37,027 nt of DNA, taken from the IMG/VR virus record IMGVR_UViG_3300044858_003524, positions 1 to 37,027 of that record. One strand, 5' to 3'. Source of the DNA: a virus. This document shows, piece after piece, positions 5,773-13,657 of this stretch (positions are counted from its first letter, which is position 1; each line of letters starts with the position of its first letter). A model generated the notes under the pieces. It did not search any database. It had not been told where the DNA came from and saw only the letters and a list, made by a program, of their open reading frames with translations. The position numbers were made by a program, and so were the translations under genes.

Positions 5773-7776
5773 CTACTTCATGAATCGATCGGCAATGCCG
5801 ATATCGACCTTGATCGGGAAGCCTGCTGCCCAATCAGGCGCGGCGGTCATGCATTCGGACAGGACACGCTTGGCCTCGTCCTTCCGATCGATGGTGCAGC
5901 AGCCCATGACCGAATCGTGCACGTGGGCGACGATGGTCGGCGCACCGGGCGTCTTGTCCATCAACAGCACAGCGTGGCGGAGCAGATCGCTGGCAGTTGC
6001 CTGCGTGAAAATGTCAGTCAGTGATCCGCCATACAAACCTTCGCGGGTGTACTGGCGGATCTTGGTGTTCCAGTTCGCGTAGGTGACCTCTTCACCGTAC
6101 TGACCCTCGACGATCTGGGTGTCGCGGAAGAAGAGGCAGCGACCAGATCGCAGTCGAGCCTGGACGTGGCCAGCGCTGGTGAAAGTCATACGAATTCCAG
6201 CCACGGTCGTTTCCTCGTGGTCACGGGCGACGCGCAGGATCGCTGCCTGCAACTTGGCCCAGAGCCCGGTCTTGTAGGCGGCGAGGGCTGGGAACTCATC
6301 ACGAAACGCCTTGACCACCTTGTCCCCTGTCAGGCCGAATACAGACAGATCGAGCCCGTATTTCTCCTTGCAATCTTCCTCGAAGCGTGGCCCGCCAATT
6401 TGCATGCAGCACGAGAGGACGGCACGCTTGCCAACGTCACGTTCCTTCTCATCTGCTTTGGTGATCGCTCGACCGAACAGTTTGCTGGCCATCACGCAAT
6501 ACATGTCCGTATTGAGTCGCCACATGGCGAGGTGCTTCTCATCACCAGCGAGCCACATGGCCCCACGTGCTTCGATCTGGCCGTAGTCGGCCATGATGAA
6601 CACCTCACCGTCGGGGGCCTTGATGATCGGGCGCATGCAAGCCACGACGCCATCGGCTGGGCGACCGTCGGTGATCTTGGTAAGCAGTGGCATGTCTTCT
6701 TCAAGCACGGCAGTGATGCAGTCGCGGACGTTCAGCCCGTAGCGAGGCTTCGCGATGTTCTGCACCTGGACGCCACCGGATGAAAACCGACCAGTGTGAC
6801 CACCGTAGTAACGATGACCACCAAGGATCCGATCGTTAACGCGGGCGGCATCGATGGAGTCGAGCTTGTCGAAGCTGGCTTTGCTGATCGCGAGCCTGGA
6901 CATCAGCACAGCGCGGACCTCGTTGGTCAGTTTGCCACCGAGCAACTTCTCGACCGTCTCTTTTCGTAAATCGTTGGCGGTGATCTTTCGCTCGGCCAAC
7001 CATGCGCGGATAAACGGCACGCTGGTGAGCTTCGACTTGTCGAATGACGCAGGCAGGCGGACGCCGGAGTCGAGACGTGCGACCACAGTTTGGCTTTTGT
7101 GCAGCAGTTCGACATCGATCGGGATTCCGCGACGGTTCACGCCGAGGTGCCACTGAAACACCTCAAGCTCGGACTCTGGGAAAACCTGCTGCATACGCAT
7201 GAACACCGCCATGCATAGTTCGGCGTCGTGCATGCAGTATTCGAGCATCGAGTCCATCATCCAAGGCGGGCAGGTATTCATCAAGCCGGTCTGTGCATCA
7301 GGGATCGAAAACTTGTCGATCAGGTGCTTGCCCTCTTCAAGTTTGCTGCCTAGGCCGAGCTTCTTGGCGCAGCCGTCGAGATTAGGCGGCAGGCGGAAGT
7401 ACGACGCCATTGCGGACGTGCAGATGCAACGGTTGCTCGGCACGTCGATCCCAAGCAGTCCGTTGATCCCGACCTCGAACTCGACGTTGTGGGCGATCAG
7501 GTATGCACCTTCGACGTGGGCAAGGCGTGCAAGCGGTTCGGGCAGGGCCGACCATTCGTGCAGCGTGGCGTTGGGCAGACCGACGGAGCAGGCGTCACGC
7601 TCGGGCATCCAGTAGCCACGCTTCTTCTCGCCCGTCTTGATGTTGATTTCGATCCAGCAAGCGCACAGGACTTTGGTGGTCGGGTGCTTGCCGTAGGCCA
7701 GAGCCCCGATCGCAGGCAAATCCGCGTAGCTGCTGGTTTCGAAGTCGAGGAACAGGATTGATGACATCGGGGTCAT
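5773..7776 (-). CDS. dpoZ: Family-A DNA polymerase with 3'-5' exonuclease domain, DpoZ-like
   Basis: The 667-residue protein begins with a 3'-5' exonuclease domain: D11-F-E13 (Exo I), A-H-N-V-E-F (Exo II, near residue 100) and Y-C-M-H-D-A-E (Exo III, near 185). The polymerase domain shows motif A as M-A-D397-Y-G-Q-I-E-A-R, motif B as E-R-D-V-G-K-R-A-V-L-S-C-C-M-Q-I-G-G, and motif C as V-H620-D621-S622. Motif C normally reads H-D-E. In aminoadenine siphoviruses the polymerase next to PurZ is of this family (DpoZ) and favours dZTP over dATP. ATG 7776 is preferred over GTG 7788 because it makes a 4-bp ATGA overlap with the upstream gene and GGAAG precedes it. Polymerase identity is firm; Z preference is inferred. 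Confidence 0.9.
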   Translation of the reverse strand: MTPMSSILFLDFETSSYADLPAIGALAYGKHPTTKVLCACWIEINIKTGEKKRGYWMPERDACSVGLPNATLHEWSALPEPLARLAHVEGAYLIAHNVEFEVGINGLLGIDVPSNRCICTSAMASYFRLPPNLDGCAKKLGLGSKLEEGKHLIDKFSIPDAQTGLMNTCPPWMMDSMLEYCMHDAELCMAVFMRMQQVFPESELEVFQWHLGVNRRGIPIDVELLHKSQTVVARLDSGVRLPASFDKSKLTSVPFIRAWLAERKITANDLRKETVEKLLGGKLTNEVRAVLMSRLAISKASFDKLDSIDAARVNDRILGGHRYYGGHTGRFSSGGVQVQNIAKPRYGLNVRDCITAVLEEDMPLLTKITDGRPADGVVACMRPIIKAPDGEVFIMADYGQIEARGAMWLAGDEKHLAMWRLNTDMYCVMASKLFGRAITKADEKERDVGKRAVLSCCMQIGGPRFEEDCKEKYGLDLSVFGLTGDKVVKAFRDEFPALAAYKTGLWAKLQAAILRVARDHEETTVAGIRMTFTSAGHVQARLRSGRCLFFRDTQIVEGQYGEEVTYANWNTKIRQYTREGLYGGSLTDIFTQATASDLLRHAVLLMDKTPGAPTIVAHVHDSVMGCCTIDRKDEAKRVLSECMTAAPDWAAGFPIKVDIGIADRFMK

Positions 7777-7976
7777 TTGCTCTTCCACTTGGCGCGGATG
7801 CGCTGCTTGATGGTGGGTTCGGTCATCATCAGGACCAGCGACGCGACAGATGCCAGCGCTCTGATATCGGAGGATCGCAGGACCAACGAATCTTCAGGGT
7901 GGGACAGGTTCACTCGCTCGATGAACCGCTCAACCGTCTTCAATTCCTCGACAGTGAACCGCACTCGACTGCTCAC
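7773..7976 (-). CDS. Small hypothetical protein upstream of dpoZ
   Basis: I do not recognise this 67-residue, mostly helical basic protein (V-E-E-L-K-T-V-E-R-F-I-E-R-V near the start, I-K-Q-R-I-R-A-K-W-K-S-K at the end). It starts with GTG in a GTGA overlap with the gene before and ends in an ATGA overlap with dpoZ, so it is coupled to both. Its position suggests a replication accessory role, without direct evidence. Confidence 0.7.
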   Translation of the reverse strand: MSSRVRFTVEELKTVERFIERVNLSHPEDSLVLRSSDIRALASVASLVLMMTEPTIKQRIRAKWKSK

Positions 7977-8215
7977 CGCTTGATCGCCTTGCGCAGCGTG
8001 ATCGGAGCCATCTTCCTCGCGTAGGCCAGAGCCTTCATGTGGCAGCCAACACCGCAGAACGGGACGCCAGCCCCGTACCAGAAGACGAAGGTCTTGGCCC
8101 CGATCGTGTGTTCGACCCGTCGGGTCAGGGTGATTGTTTGTTCGTGCGCGTCACGATCGGCGGACGGCATCGACGGGCGGGCGATTTTGGTGCGGATGGG
8201 GAGTCGGGCGGTCAT
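7973..8215 (-). CDS. Small hypothetical protein with C-G-V-G-C-H motif
   Basis: This 80-residue protein has a Thr/Arg-rich N-terminus, then the segment F-V-F-W-Y-G-A-G-V-P-F-C-G-V-G-C-H, which could form half of a metal site, and a basic helical C-terminus. I do not recognise the family. Four-base overlaps with both neighbours (ATGA upstream, GTGA downstream) place it in the same translationally coupled series that leads into dpoZ. Confidence 0.7.
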   Translation of the reverse strand: MTARLPIRTKIARPSMPSADRDAHEQTITLTRRVEHTIGAKTFVFWYGAGVPFCGVGCHMKALAYARKMAPITLRKAIKR

Positions 8216-8433
8216 GCGTGCCTCAGTAGGGCTGTGATGGTGGCGATCAGGAGGAAAGCAAGGAAGACAAAGCAGACGCGACGGGCGGTCGCCTCGCGGG
8301 TGGCAGTGGCAGCGACGTGTGCCATCTGCTGTTCGATCGCAGCACGGCGGACCGCCCGATGCAAAACCTCCGCCCTGCTGACCGGGCGGAGGGTGTCAGG
8401 ACAGAACTCGGCCAGAGCGTGGCGGGCGGTCAT
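8212..8433 (-). CDS. Small C-terminal-anchored membrane protein
   Basis: The 73-residue protein has an Arg/Ala-rich cytoplasmic-type helix followed by one hydrophobic stretch near the C-terminus (V-C-F-V-F-L-A-F-L-L-I-A-T-I-T-A-L-L), predicting a single tail anchor. ATG 8433 is chosen because AGAGGA precedes it by six bases and it overlaps the stop of the Cys-rich microgene. A membrane protein inside a replication operon could tether replication or act as an early host-modifying factor; this is speculation. Confidence 0.7.
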   Translation of the reverse strand: MTARHALAEFCPDTLRPVSRAEVLHRAVRRAAIEQQMAHVAATATREATARRVCFVFLAFLLIATITALLRHA

Positions 8434-8582
8434 TCGTCGTCCTCTTTGATACCATGGGCTTCGAGGCAGGACGGGCAACCACCACAACAGCCATCCTCAC
8501 AGGAGTCGAGGCGGTTGCGCTTGCCACGACGGACGGAGCGGGCTTCCTCGTCACTGAGGTCGTCGATCGTGATGTCGCTCAT
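8430..8582 (-). CDS. 50-residue Cys-rich acidic microprotein
   Basis: I found this by hand translation. It reads from ATG 8582 (M-S-D-I-T-I-D-D-L-S-D-E-E) to a TGA at 8432-8430. Five cysteines lie in the pattern C-x3-G-C-C-G-G-C-x2-C, suggesting a small zinc knuckle between acidic ends. It overlaps the upstream gene by four bases (ATGA) and the downstream membrane-protein gene likewise, so the overlap chain is continuous and supports a real gene. Function unknown. Confidence 0.75.
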   Translation of the reverse strand: MSDITIDDLSDEEARSVRRGKRNRLDSCEDGCCGGCPSCLEAHGIKEDDE

Positions 8583-8815
8583 GACTTGGGTCCAATCCAG
8601 GTCAGCAGGTGGCTCTCATCGCGGCGGACGAGCTTGGCCCCGATCAGCGCGTCGATGACCTTCTGGTAGCTGTTGATGTCGAGGTGTCCGCAGAGCCTCG
8701 CGTACAGGTGGCCGGACGGGACGGACCCGAGTTCGCGGATCGCGTCACCGACGGCGCGAATCATGCTGATCAGCGCGTCGATCTGTTGTTTGGTGGGGGC
8801 GGCGTGGGCGACCAT
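8579..8815 (-). CDS. Small winged-helix-like protein
   Basis: This 78-residue protein has helical segments and a region G-H-L-Y-A-R-L-C-G-H-L-D-I followed by Y-Q-K-V-I-D-A-L-I-G-A-K-L-V-R-R and a short beta wing. This resembles a winged helix, so DNA or protein binding is possible. It is the first gene of the coupled series ending in dpoZ. AGGA lies eight bases before ATG 8815, and a promoter-like element ends seven bases upstream of the ATG. The fold is only a guess from pattern. Confidence 0.7.
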   Translation of the reverse strand: MVAHAAPTKQQIDALISMIRAVGDAIRELGSVPSGHLYARLCGHLDINSYQKVIDALIGAKLVRRDESHLLTWIGPKS

Positions 8816-8822
8816 GGTAGTG

Positions 8823-8850
8823 ATCCTAGTGTGTTGTGCGGGTGTTGCAA
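8823..8850 (-). promoter_or_regulatory. Promoter candidate TTGCAA-16-TAGGAT
   Basis: On the minus strand TTGCAA (8850-8845), a 16-bp spacer and TAGGAT (8828-8823) precede ATG 8815 by seven bases. The transcript would begin at or very near the start codon. TTGCAACACCC is shared with the element before purZ. Confidence 0.5.
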
Positions 8851-8867
8851 GATGGGCAGTGTCGGCC

Positions 8868-9140
8868 TCAGCCGATGCCCTCCTCGCGAGCGAGGTAGGG
8901 CCACACGCCCCAGATGTATTCCTGGATCTTGAGCGCGGTCATCGCGTCGTGGCCCTGCATGCGCAGGAACATCTGCATGCCGAACAGCATGCCAGAGGCC
9001 CAGGTGCCGTACTCAGGCACCGGGCTTTCCGCCTGGAAGAAAACCGAACCCAACTGCTTGAACCAGTTGGCGACGTTCTGCTCGGCAGCGGTGCCGTGGG
9101 CGGAGCGGATGTTGGCGAGGATGGTCTTGTTGATGTTCAC
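8868..9140 (-). CDS. Hypothetical early protein
   Basis: The 90-residue protein starts at GTG 9140, supported by AGGAA six bases upstream; longer in-frame readings are Arg/His-rich and antisense-like. It is a helical, Trp/Phe/Met-rich protein (F-G-M-Q-M-F-L-R-M-Q-G, Y-I-W-G-V-W-P-Y-L). I do not recognise it. Its leader resembles those of other early genes in this phage (CAGGAAC followed by C-rich bases), and it lies downstream of the 9182-9454 gene, probably on the same transcript. Confidence 0.65.
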   Translation of the reverse strand: MNINKTILANIRSAHGTAAEQNVANWFKQLGSVFFQAESPVPEYGTWASGMLFGMQMFLRMQGHDAMTALKIQEYIWGVWPYLAREEGIG

Positions 9141-9181
9141 GGGATGTTCCTGTATGTGGGTGTGTTGATGGGTGTCGGGGA

Positions 9182-9454
9182 TCAGCGGGCGAGCGGTGCC
9201 ATCACCGAGGTGTCGCGGGCGTATCGGCTGTGCTTGTAAGTGACCGTGAAGGTGTCGCTGTTCCAACCAACCTTGACATAGTCGCGACCGGCGAAGCGGA
9301 CGGCAGCGGGCATCGCTTTGTACTCGGCAAAGGTGCCACCGTTGCGAAACTGCAACCACCACTGGCCTTCGATCAGGTACTCGCACTCGGGAATCAGAGC
9401 CCCTTTGATGGGCTGGGCGGCGATGCGGTCGGCGTTGATGATCGTGGTGGTCAT
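9182..9454 (-). CDS. Hypothetical early protein, small beta domain
   Basis: This 90-residue protein is beta-rich and aromatic (Y-L-I-E-G-Q-W-W-L-Q-F, F-A-G-R-D-Y-V-K-V-G-W). I do not recognise it. ATG 9454 is chosen because a strong sigma70-type promoter (9484-9511) and a short conserved leader with GGAAC lie directly upstream; the longer reading would run back into the promoter. It is the first gene behind that promoter. Confidence 0.7.
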   Translation of the reverse strand: MTTTIINADRIAAQPIKGALIPECEYLIEGQWWLQFRNGGTFAEYKAMPAAVRFAGRDYVKVGWNSDTFTVTYKHSRYARDTSVMAPLAR

Positions 9455-9483
9455 GGCTGGTGTTCCGTGGGTGTTGTGAAAAT

Positions 9484-9511
9484 ATCTTATCAGGTCGGGC
9501 TTAGCTGTCAA
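9484..9511 (-). promoter_or_regulatory. Early promoter copy 1: TTGACA-16-TAAGAT
   Basis: Minus strand: TTGACA (9511-9506), 16-bp spacer, extended -10 TGA-TAAGAT (9489-9484). The leader ATATTTTCACAACACCCACG follows, then GGAAC and ATG 9454. It is one of four near-identical copies (others at 10161, 15321 and 29071), all on the minus strand. Confidence 0.85.
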
Positions 9512-9534
9512 GTAGTCAGCACAACAGGCCGGGC

Positions 9535-10131
9535 TCAGGCCCCGGCAAATCCCTTGCCGATCTTGGCCAGCACCTTCTGCATGAACTGTTCGATACGCTC
9601 GAACTGGGCGTCGATCTCTTCGTCGGTCTTGCCTTCCTCGTCCTGACGCAGGACCTCAGCGCAGACCTCGAACAGGCCTTCGTGCAAGCGACCGACCAAA
9701 CGGTCAACCATCGGGTGGTTGTGCATCTGCTCGACCAGTTCGGTGTCTTCGATTTCCTGCGCACGGGTGGCACGGGCGGCAGCGTCCGCATCCTGGGCGG
9801 GAATCGTGATCGCGATCAGTTCGGGCTTGGCTTCGACTGGGGCGGCAGTGGTCGGGGCGAGGACGCCGAACTGCTTGTGCAGGTGGTTGCAGATCTGTTC
9901 GGCCCAGACCTGGACATCTTCAGACTTGCTGTTGTCCTGGGCAGACTCAGCGATCGCGAGCAGGCGGTTGCAGTCACCGACGGTCAGTTCGCGACCGGTG
10001 ACGCGGGCGTAGTCATTGGTGAGCAGGGTGCCGGTCAGGCGGCAGATGAAGCTCTTGCGGGTCGAGGGGGCGAGGGCCTCGAACTGGTCGGCGGTGATGG
10101 TGGCGAGGCTGATGTTGCGGGCGGCGGTCAT
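9535..10131 (-). CDS. Hypothetical early protein, 198 residues, acidic C-terminus
   Basis: I do not recognise this 198-residue protein. It is helical, with an Ala/Pro hinge (about residues 90-100) and a long acidic C-terminal helix rich in Glu and Gln (E-D-T-E-L-V-E-Q-M, then Q-D-E-E-G-K-T-D-E-E-I-D-A-Q-F-E). ATG 10131 is chosen because promoter copy 2 and its leader lie just upstream. Having its own strong promoter suggests high early expression. Confidence 0.7.
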   Translation of the reverse strand: MTAARNISLATITADQFEALAPSTRKSFICRLTGTLLTNDYARVTGRELTVGDCNRLLAIAESAQDNSKSEDVQVWAEQICNHLHKQFGVLAPTTAAPVEAKPELIAITIPAQDADAAARATRAQEIEDTELVEQMHNHPMVDRLVGRLHEGLFEVCAEVLRQDEEGKTDEEIDAQFERIEQFMQKVLAKIGKGFAGA

Positions 10132-10160
10132 GGCTGGTGGTCCTTGGGTGTTGTGAAGAT

Positions 10161-10188
10161 ATCTTAGCAAGCGGGGCAAGCTTGTCAA
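10161..10188 (-). promoter_or_regulatory. Early promoter copy 2: TTGACA-16-TAAGAT
   Basis: Minus strand: TTGACA (10188-10183), 16-bp spacer starting AGCTTGCCCCG, extended -10 TGC-TAAGAT (10166-10161), then ATCTTCACAACACCC and ATG 10131. The spacer shares GCTTGCCCCG with copy 4 at 29071, so similarity goes beyond the two boxes. Confidence 0.85.
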
Positions 10189-10219
10189 GTACCCAGCACA
10201 ACACCCAGCCAGCAGCAGG

Positions 10220-10441
10220 TCAGACTGCGAAGCGGATGATCGTCGTCTCACCTCCGCAGCGCGGGCAACGCGCACCATCTGCGGAGGGCTGACCACCATC
10301 AACAAACTGGTGCCAACGGCAGGGTGGGCATTCAGTCAACGTGGTCGGGTATGGCACACCGTCACCATGCGAGGCCGGATCAGCAAGCCAGTCGGCGTAC
10401 GGAGCGCAGACGAAGTACGACTCGGGTGTGAGGTCAGGCAT
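10220..10441 (-). CDS. Small zinc-ribbon protein
   Basis: The 73-residue protein carries C-P-P-C-R-W-H and, later, C-P-R-C-G-G, the paired Cys knuckles of a zinc ribbon. ATG 10441 is chosen because AAAGGGAT precedes it and it overlaps the stop of the preceding zinc-finger gene by eight bases. It ends about 30 bp before promoter copy 2, so it probably closes the primase-helicase transcript. Nucleic-acid or protein binding is likely; the role is unknown. Confidence 0.7.
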   Translation of the reverse strand: MPDLTPESYFVCAPYADWLADPASHGDGVPYPTTLTECPPCRWHQFVDGGQPSADGARCPRCGGETTIIRFAV

Positions 10442-10784
10442 TTGATCCCTTTCGCGGACGGGTGTTGTCATAGCAGGTGCGGTGGTAAACCTTGCCGCCC
10501 GGTGGGACTTCGATCGACGCGTCATCAGCAATCTTGCCGTAGCACACCGGGCAAATGGTCGGGTCCTCATCGGCCATACGTTTGACAATTCCAGGTGACA
10601 GGCGTTCGGCTGCAATCTCGCACAGTTCACCGATCCTGCCGATCGGGCTGGTCGCCTTGAGCAGGGTGCGGGCCAGTTCGTCATTAGTCATCGCCTCTGC
10701 TTTGGTGCGCCAGCGCAGATAGGCGATGACGTGCAGCGGACTGACGCCGGGAGCGGGCGTGGGGGTGGCGGGTTGGTCACTCAT
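10434..10784 (-). CDS. Small zinc-finger protein next to primase-helicase
   Basis: This 116-residue protein has a Pro/Thr-rich start, a helical middle (residues about 20-70) and a C-terminal knuckle C-P-V-C-Y-G-K with H-R-T-C about 20 residues later, a C-C-H-C-type zinc site. Its ATG overlaps the primase-helicase stop by four bases (ATGA), so translation is coupled. A replication accessory role is inferred from that coupling. Confidence 0.7.
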   Translation of the reverse strand: MSDQPATPTPAPGVSPLHVIAYLRWRTKAEAMTNDELARTLLKATSPIGRIGELCEIAAERLSPGIVKRMADEDPTICPVCYGKIADDASIEVPPGGKVYHRTCYDNTRPRKGSNA

Positions 10785-13411
10785 GGCACACCGTCCGTGT
10801 TGACAAGCTTGATACCGTAGAAGATCGGACGCATGAGGTGGTCCTTTCCGCTCACAGCTTTGAGCCCTTGGATCGAGACGATCTTGTGGATGAACGCTGC
10901 TTTCGCCATCGGGGCTCGGTACCCGTTGTCACCAGACCAAGATTGGAAGGCTGCGTACAAGTCGTTGAGATAAACGAAGTCGACCGGATCAGCAGACAGC
11001 ACGTGTTCTTTCACGAAGGCAGCGATCGGGGTGCTGGTGACAAGCAGATCATCGATCCGCTTCTCGGTCGTCGGCGTCGCGCTGAACTTGTTATTGACAA
11101 GCAGCCGTCGCAGGCCAACGATCGACCACGCGAGGATGCCTTCGATTTCAGCAGTCAACGAGTCGAGCAGCCCGATGTCCTCCTTGCCGGTGTTGTCATT
11201 GTCGTACAAGATCGCGACGAACCGCGACTTGAGAGCACCAGAATCATCGGGCATGCGTGGCATGCTGTTGGTCGTGAACGTGAACCGGCACGCGATGTCG
11301 AACTGCGCGTACTCCTTGTTCTTGCGATTGGTCTGGATCGTGTCACTGCCAGTGATCGACTTGAGCATGTCAATCGCAGAAGCCAGTGCGTTCTTGCTCC
11401 CGCCCTCGTTGACGTCGTCAATCACGACCGCGAGTTTGCCGATGAACGATTGCAGGATGAAGTCGGACGACAGGCTATCCGAGAGGATCTGCGTCGCCAG
11501 ATCGGAGCCGAGCATACGTTGTAAAATCGTCGCGGTCGTGCCTTTGCCAGAGCGTCGAGGTCCGACTAGGAGGCACATTTTCTGCAGGTGGTTGGTCGGC
11601 ATGCAGCAGTAGCCGAACCACTCCTGCAGGAGGGCGACCCGTTCCTGGTCTCCGTTGAAGACGTTGTCGAGGAACTTGAGCCACTGTGGGCAGGTGTTTT
11701 TGCTGTTGTATGGGTGTGGGATTGAGAACGGGCTGAAGAAGTGCGGGCTGCAAACCTCACTGTATTCGGGTGAGCCCTTGAAGCTGACGAACTCAAGACG
11801 GTTGGTGAACGAGAGGATCTGGCTCATGCGGTGATCGGGGCGATCCATGCGGCACGGTGGGCGTGGGTGCCCATAGTGTGAGCCGTCATACAACAACTTC
11901 ATCTTGATGCACTTGGCTACTCCTTCCATGATCCGGTTCGGGTAGCCGTACGGACCCAACACTTCCATGACTTCGGCCAGCACGCCATCCGAGCCGTGGA
12001 TTCTGATCCACTGCGTGTTGATGAAGCGATAGGTCACTTCGCCATAGGTCAGGAGCAGCTTGGTCTCACCTCCCTTGTACGAAAAGTGACTGGCCATCAA
12101 GGCGTCGGCAATCTCTCTCTCACTGAAAGGTGTCTTGCCATCAACAAATGACGAAAGGATCGTGATGGGATCGTTGTTCTCAGGCTTGTGGCTCTCACGC
12201 CGTGCGTCATCCAGCAAACCCTTGCCCTTCGGCGGTCGCATGGAGATTCGAGGATTGGCCGGGGTGGCACCGGGGGTGATGATTGCAGGCGTCGCTGCGC
12301 GGGCCTTGTTCTTCGCGATGCGCTTGTGCTTGGCCACCTCTTCGGCTTCGTACTCGTCGCCAGCAACCGACAGGATGCAGTCGGTGACGAACGCCTCGAC
12401 CGCCGGGCCAGCGATGTCCGCGTCGTAACGTTCGCCTACGTGGTGAGCAAAGCGTGACACGAGGTGGTCGCGGGCTCCCGGTCCGATCAGCTTCTTCGGC
12501 GGGCCATGTGGTGGGTTGTGATCGCGCAGGCAGTCGGTGGAGTTGGTGGACAGCCAGCCTTGGCAGACGATCTCGGCGTGAATGGGCAGTCCTGGCAGCA
12601 CGGCTTCGAGATTCGGGCAGCTATTTGCGTCCCAACCGAGATTGACGACGGGGCGGACCTCGTCCAGTTCGGCAAGCGACCTGGGCTGAGACGACTTCTT
12701 CTTCGACTTGCCCGGTTGCGGAGCGGGCTCGGTCGGGGCAATGTCGTTGTTCGGATCGGCAGGGTCAAGCTCGACAGCGGGCAGGAACGCGACCGGGACG
12801 AAGTCGGCGGGCTTGACGAGCAGATCTTCGTCGAAGGACAAATAGGACAGGCGGGTCCAGTCGGCGGCAGCAGGGTCGGCAACGAGGCTGTCCCTCTGGT
12901 TGAAGTAGTCAGCAGCGGAGCGGAAGCACAGTTTGTGGACTTCATCCTGGTCCTCACCTTCGCCACAAGAGGTGAACTCAACCAGGAGCTTGATGCCGGT
13001 GCCTGATGGGCTGACCCAGGCAGCAAGCACGTGTTCGTCCTCGAAGGCCATGCGCTTGCGGGTCTCGACTGCGCCAGACACCTTGTCGAAGTCGAGCAGC
13101 ACCAGACCGCTGCGGACCTTGACGCCCTCACGGTTGCGATATGTGAACGTGCCACCAAATGTCGCTCCAGGGAGAGCAGCTTTGAGGTTGTTGATGGTCT
13201 TGGCCGGTTGTCCTGCTGCCACAGCTTGCCTAATGGTGAGCACCTGCTCGCGCAGTCTGTCATTGGTGCGAATCCATTCGAGAACACGGTCGAGACCGTT
13301 TTCCTGAACAGGTGTTGGCGAGACACCACGGAACACGCTGATCTGTGTGTTGGTCCAGTTGATTGGCTGGCTTGGTGGTGTGGGAGTTGTGGGAAGAGGT
13401 GCGATGCTCAT
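10781..13411 (-). CDS. Primase-helicase (AEP-like primase plus D5-type SF3 helicase)
   Basis: The 876-residue protein has an N-terminal primase-like domain related to the BT4734/VirE type. Strand L-V-L-L-D107-F-D109-K supplies a metal-binding D-x-D, and V-S-P-S-G-T-G-I-K follows. The C-terminal half is a D5/P4-type superfamily 3 helicase with Walker A G617-P-R-R-S-G-K-G-T, Walker B-like L-A-V-V-I-D-D-V-N-E and sensor T-F-T-T-N-S-M-P. It would prime and unwind the phage chromosome for the DpoZ-like polymerase. ATG 13411 is chosen because a promoter (TTGAAC-16-TACTAT) ends seven bases upstream. No ribosome site is visible, so a leaderless mRNA is likely. Domains are clear; the exact primase activity is inferred. 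Confidence 0.88.
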   Translation of the reverse strand: MSIAPLPTTPTPPSQPINWTNTQISVFRGVSPTPVQENGLDRVLEWIRTNDRLREQVLTIRQAVAAGQPAKTINNLKAALPGATFGGTFTYRNREGVKVRSGLVLLDFDKVSGAVETRKRMAFEDEHVLAAWVSPSGTGIKLLVEFTSCGEGEDQDEVHKLCFRSAADYFNQRDSLVADPAAADWTRLSYLSFDEDLLVKPADFVPVAFLPAVELDPADPNNDIAPTEPAPQPGKSKKKSSQPRSLAELDEVRPVVNLGWDANSCPNLEAVLPGLPIHAEIVCQGWLSTNSTDCLRDHNPPHGPPKKLIGPGARDHLVSRFAHHVGERYDADIAGPAVEAFVTDCILSVAGDEYEAEEVAKHKRIAKNKARAATPAIITPGATPANPRISMRPPKGKGLLDDARRESHKPENNDPITILSSFVDGKTPFSEREIADALMASHFSYKGGETKLLLTYGEVTYRFINTQWIRIHGSDGVLAEVMEVLGPYGYPNRIMEGVAKCIKMKLLYDGSHYGHPRPPCRMDRPDHRMSQILSFTNRLEFVSFKGSPEYSEVCSPHFFSPFSIPHPYNSKNTCPQWLKFLDNVFNGDQERVALLQEWFGYCCMPTNHLQKMCLLVGPRRSGKGTTATILQRMLGSDLATQILSDSLSSDFILQSFIGKLAVVIDDVNEGGSKNALASAIDMLKSITGSDTIQTNRKNKEYAQFDIACRFTFTTNSMPRMPDDSGALKSRFVAILYDNDNTGKEDIGLLDSLTAEIEGILAWSIVGLRRLLVNNKFSATPTTEKRIDDLLVTSTPIAAFVKEHVLSADPVDFVYLNDLYAAFQSWSGDNGYRAPMAKAAFIHKIVSIQGLKAVSGKDHLMRPIFYGIKLVNTDGVP

Positions 13412-13418
13412 GGCTTCG

Positions 13419-13446
13419 ATAGTACCGTATGGCATAGATTGTTCAA
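13419..13446 (-). promoter_or_regulatory. Leaderless-type promoter of the primase-helicase gene
   Basis: Minus strand: TTGAAC (13446-13441), 16-bp spacer, TACTAT (13424-13419), then seven bases to ATG 13411. No Shine-Dalgarno is present in that gap, so the mRNA probably starts at or next to the AUG. Confidence 0.65.
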
Positions 13447-13477
13447 GACCTTCCGCAGACACTTCGACCTTCAACCT

Positions 13478-13630
13478 AGATATATCTCTCCCCTAATATA
13501 TATATAAATAAAACGTTTTCCACACGCATACGCCGCGCACCTGTTACCGTCGAAAAGTGACATATATCTGGTAGGGTTATTTGCTTGTCAACCTTGAGTC
13601 AAGCTGATCAATGACAGTGGAGCAGACCAC
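13478..13630. other. AT-rich intergenic region, candidate replication origin
   Basis: The divergent gap between the primase-helicase and the helix-turn-helix gene contains a run of alternating A/T (about 13478-13513), the most AT-rich tract in the window. It is followed by TTTTCCACA (13516-13524), one mismatch from the DnaA box TTATCCACA, and by further TATATCT and TCAA/TTGA words. Placement next to primase and at the strand switch fits an origin. No experiment-level evidence is visible. Confidence 0.4.
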
Positions 13631-13657
13631 AAATATCAAAAGTGTACGGACCGGACC

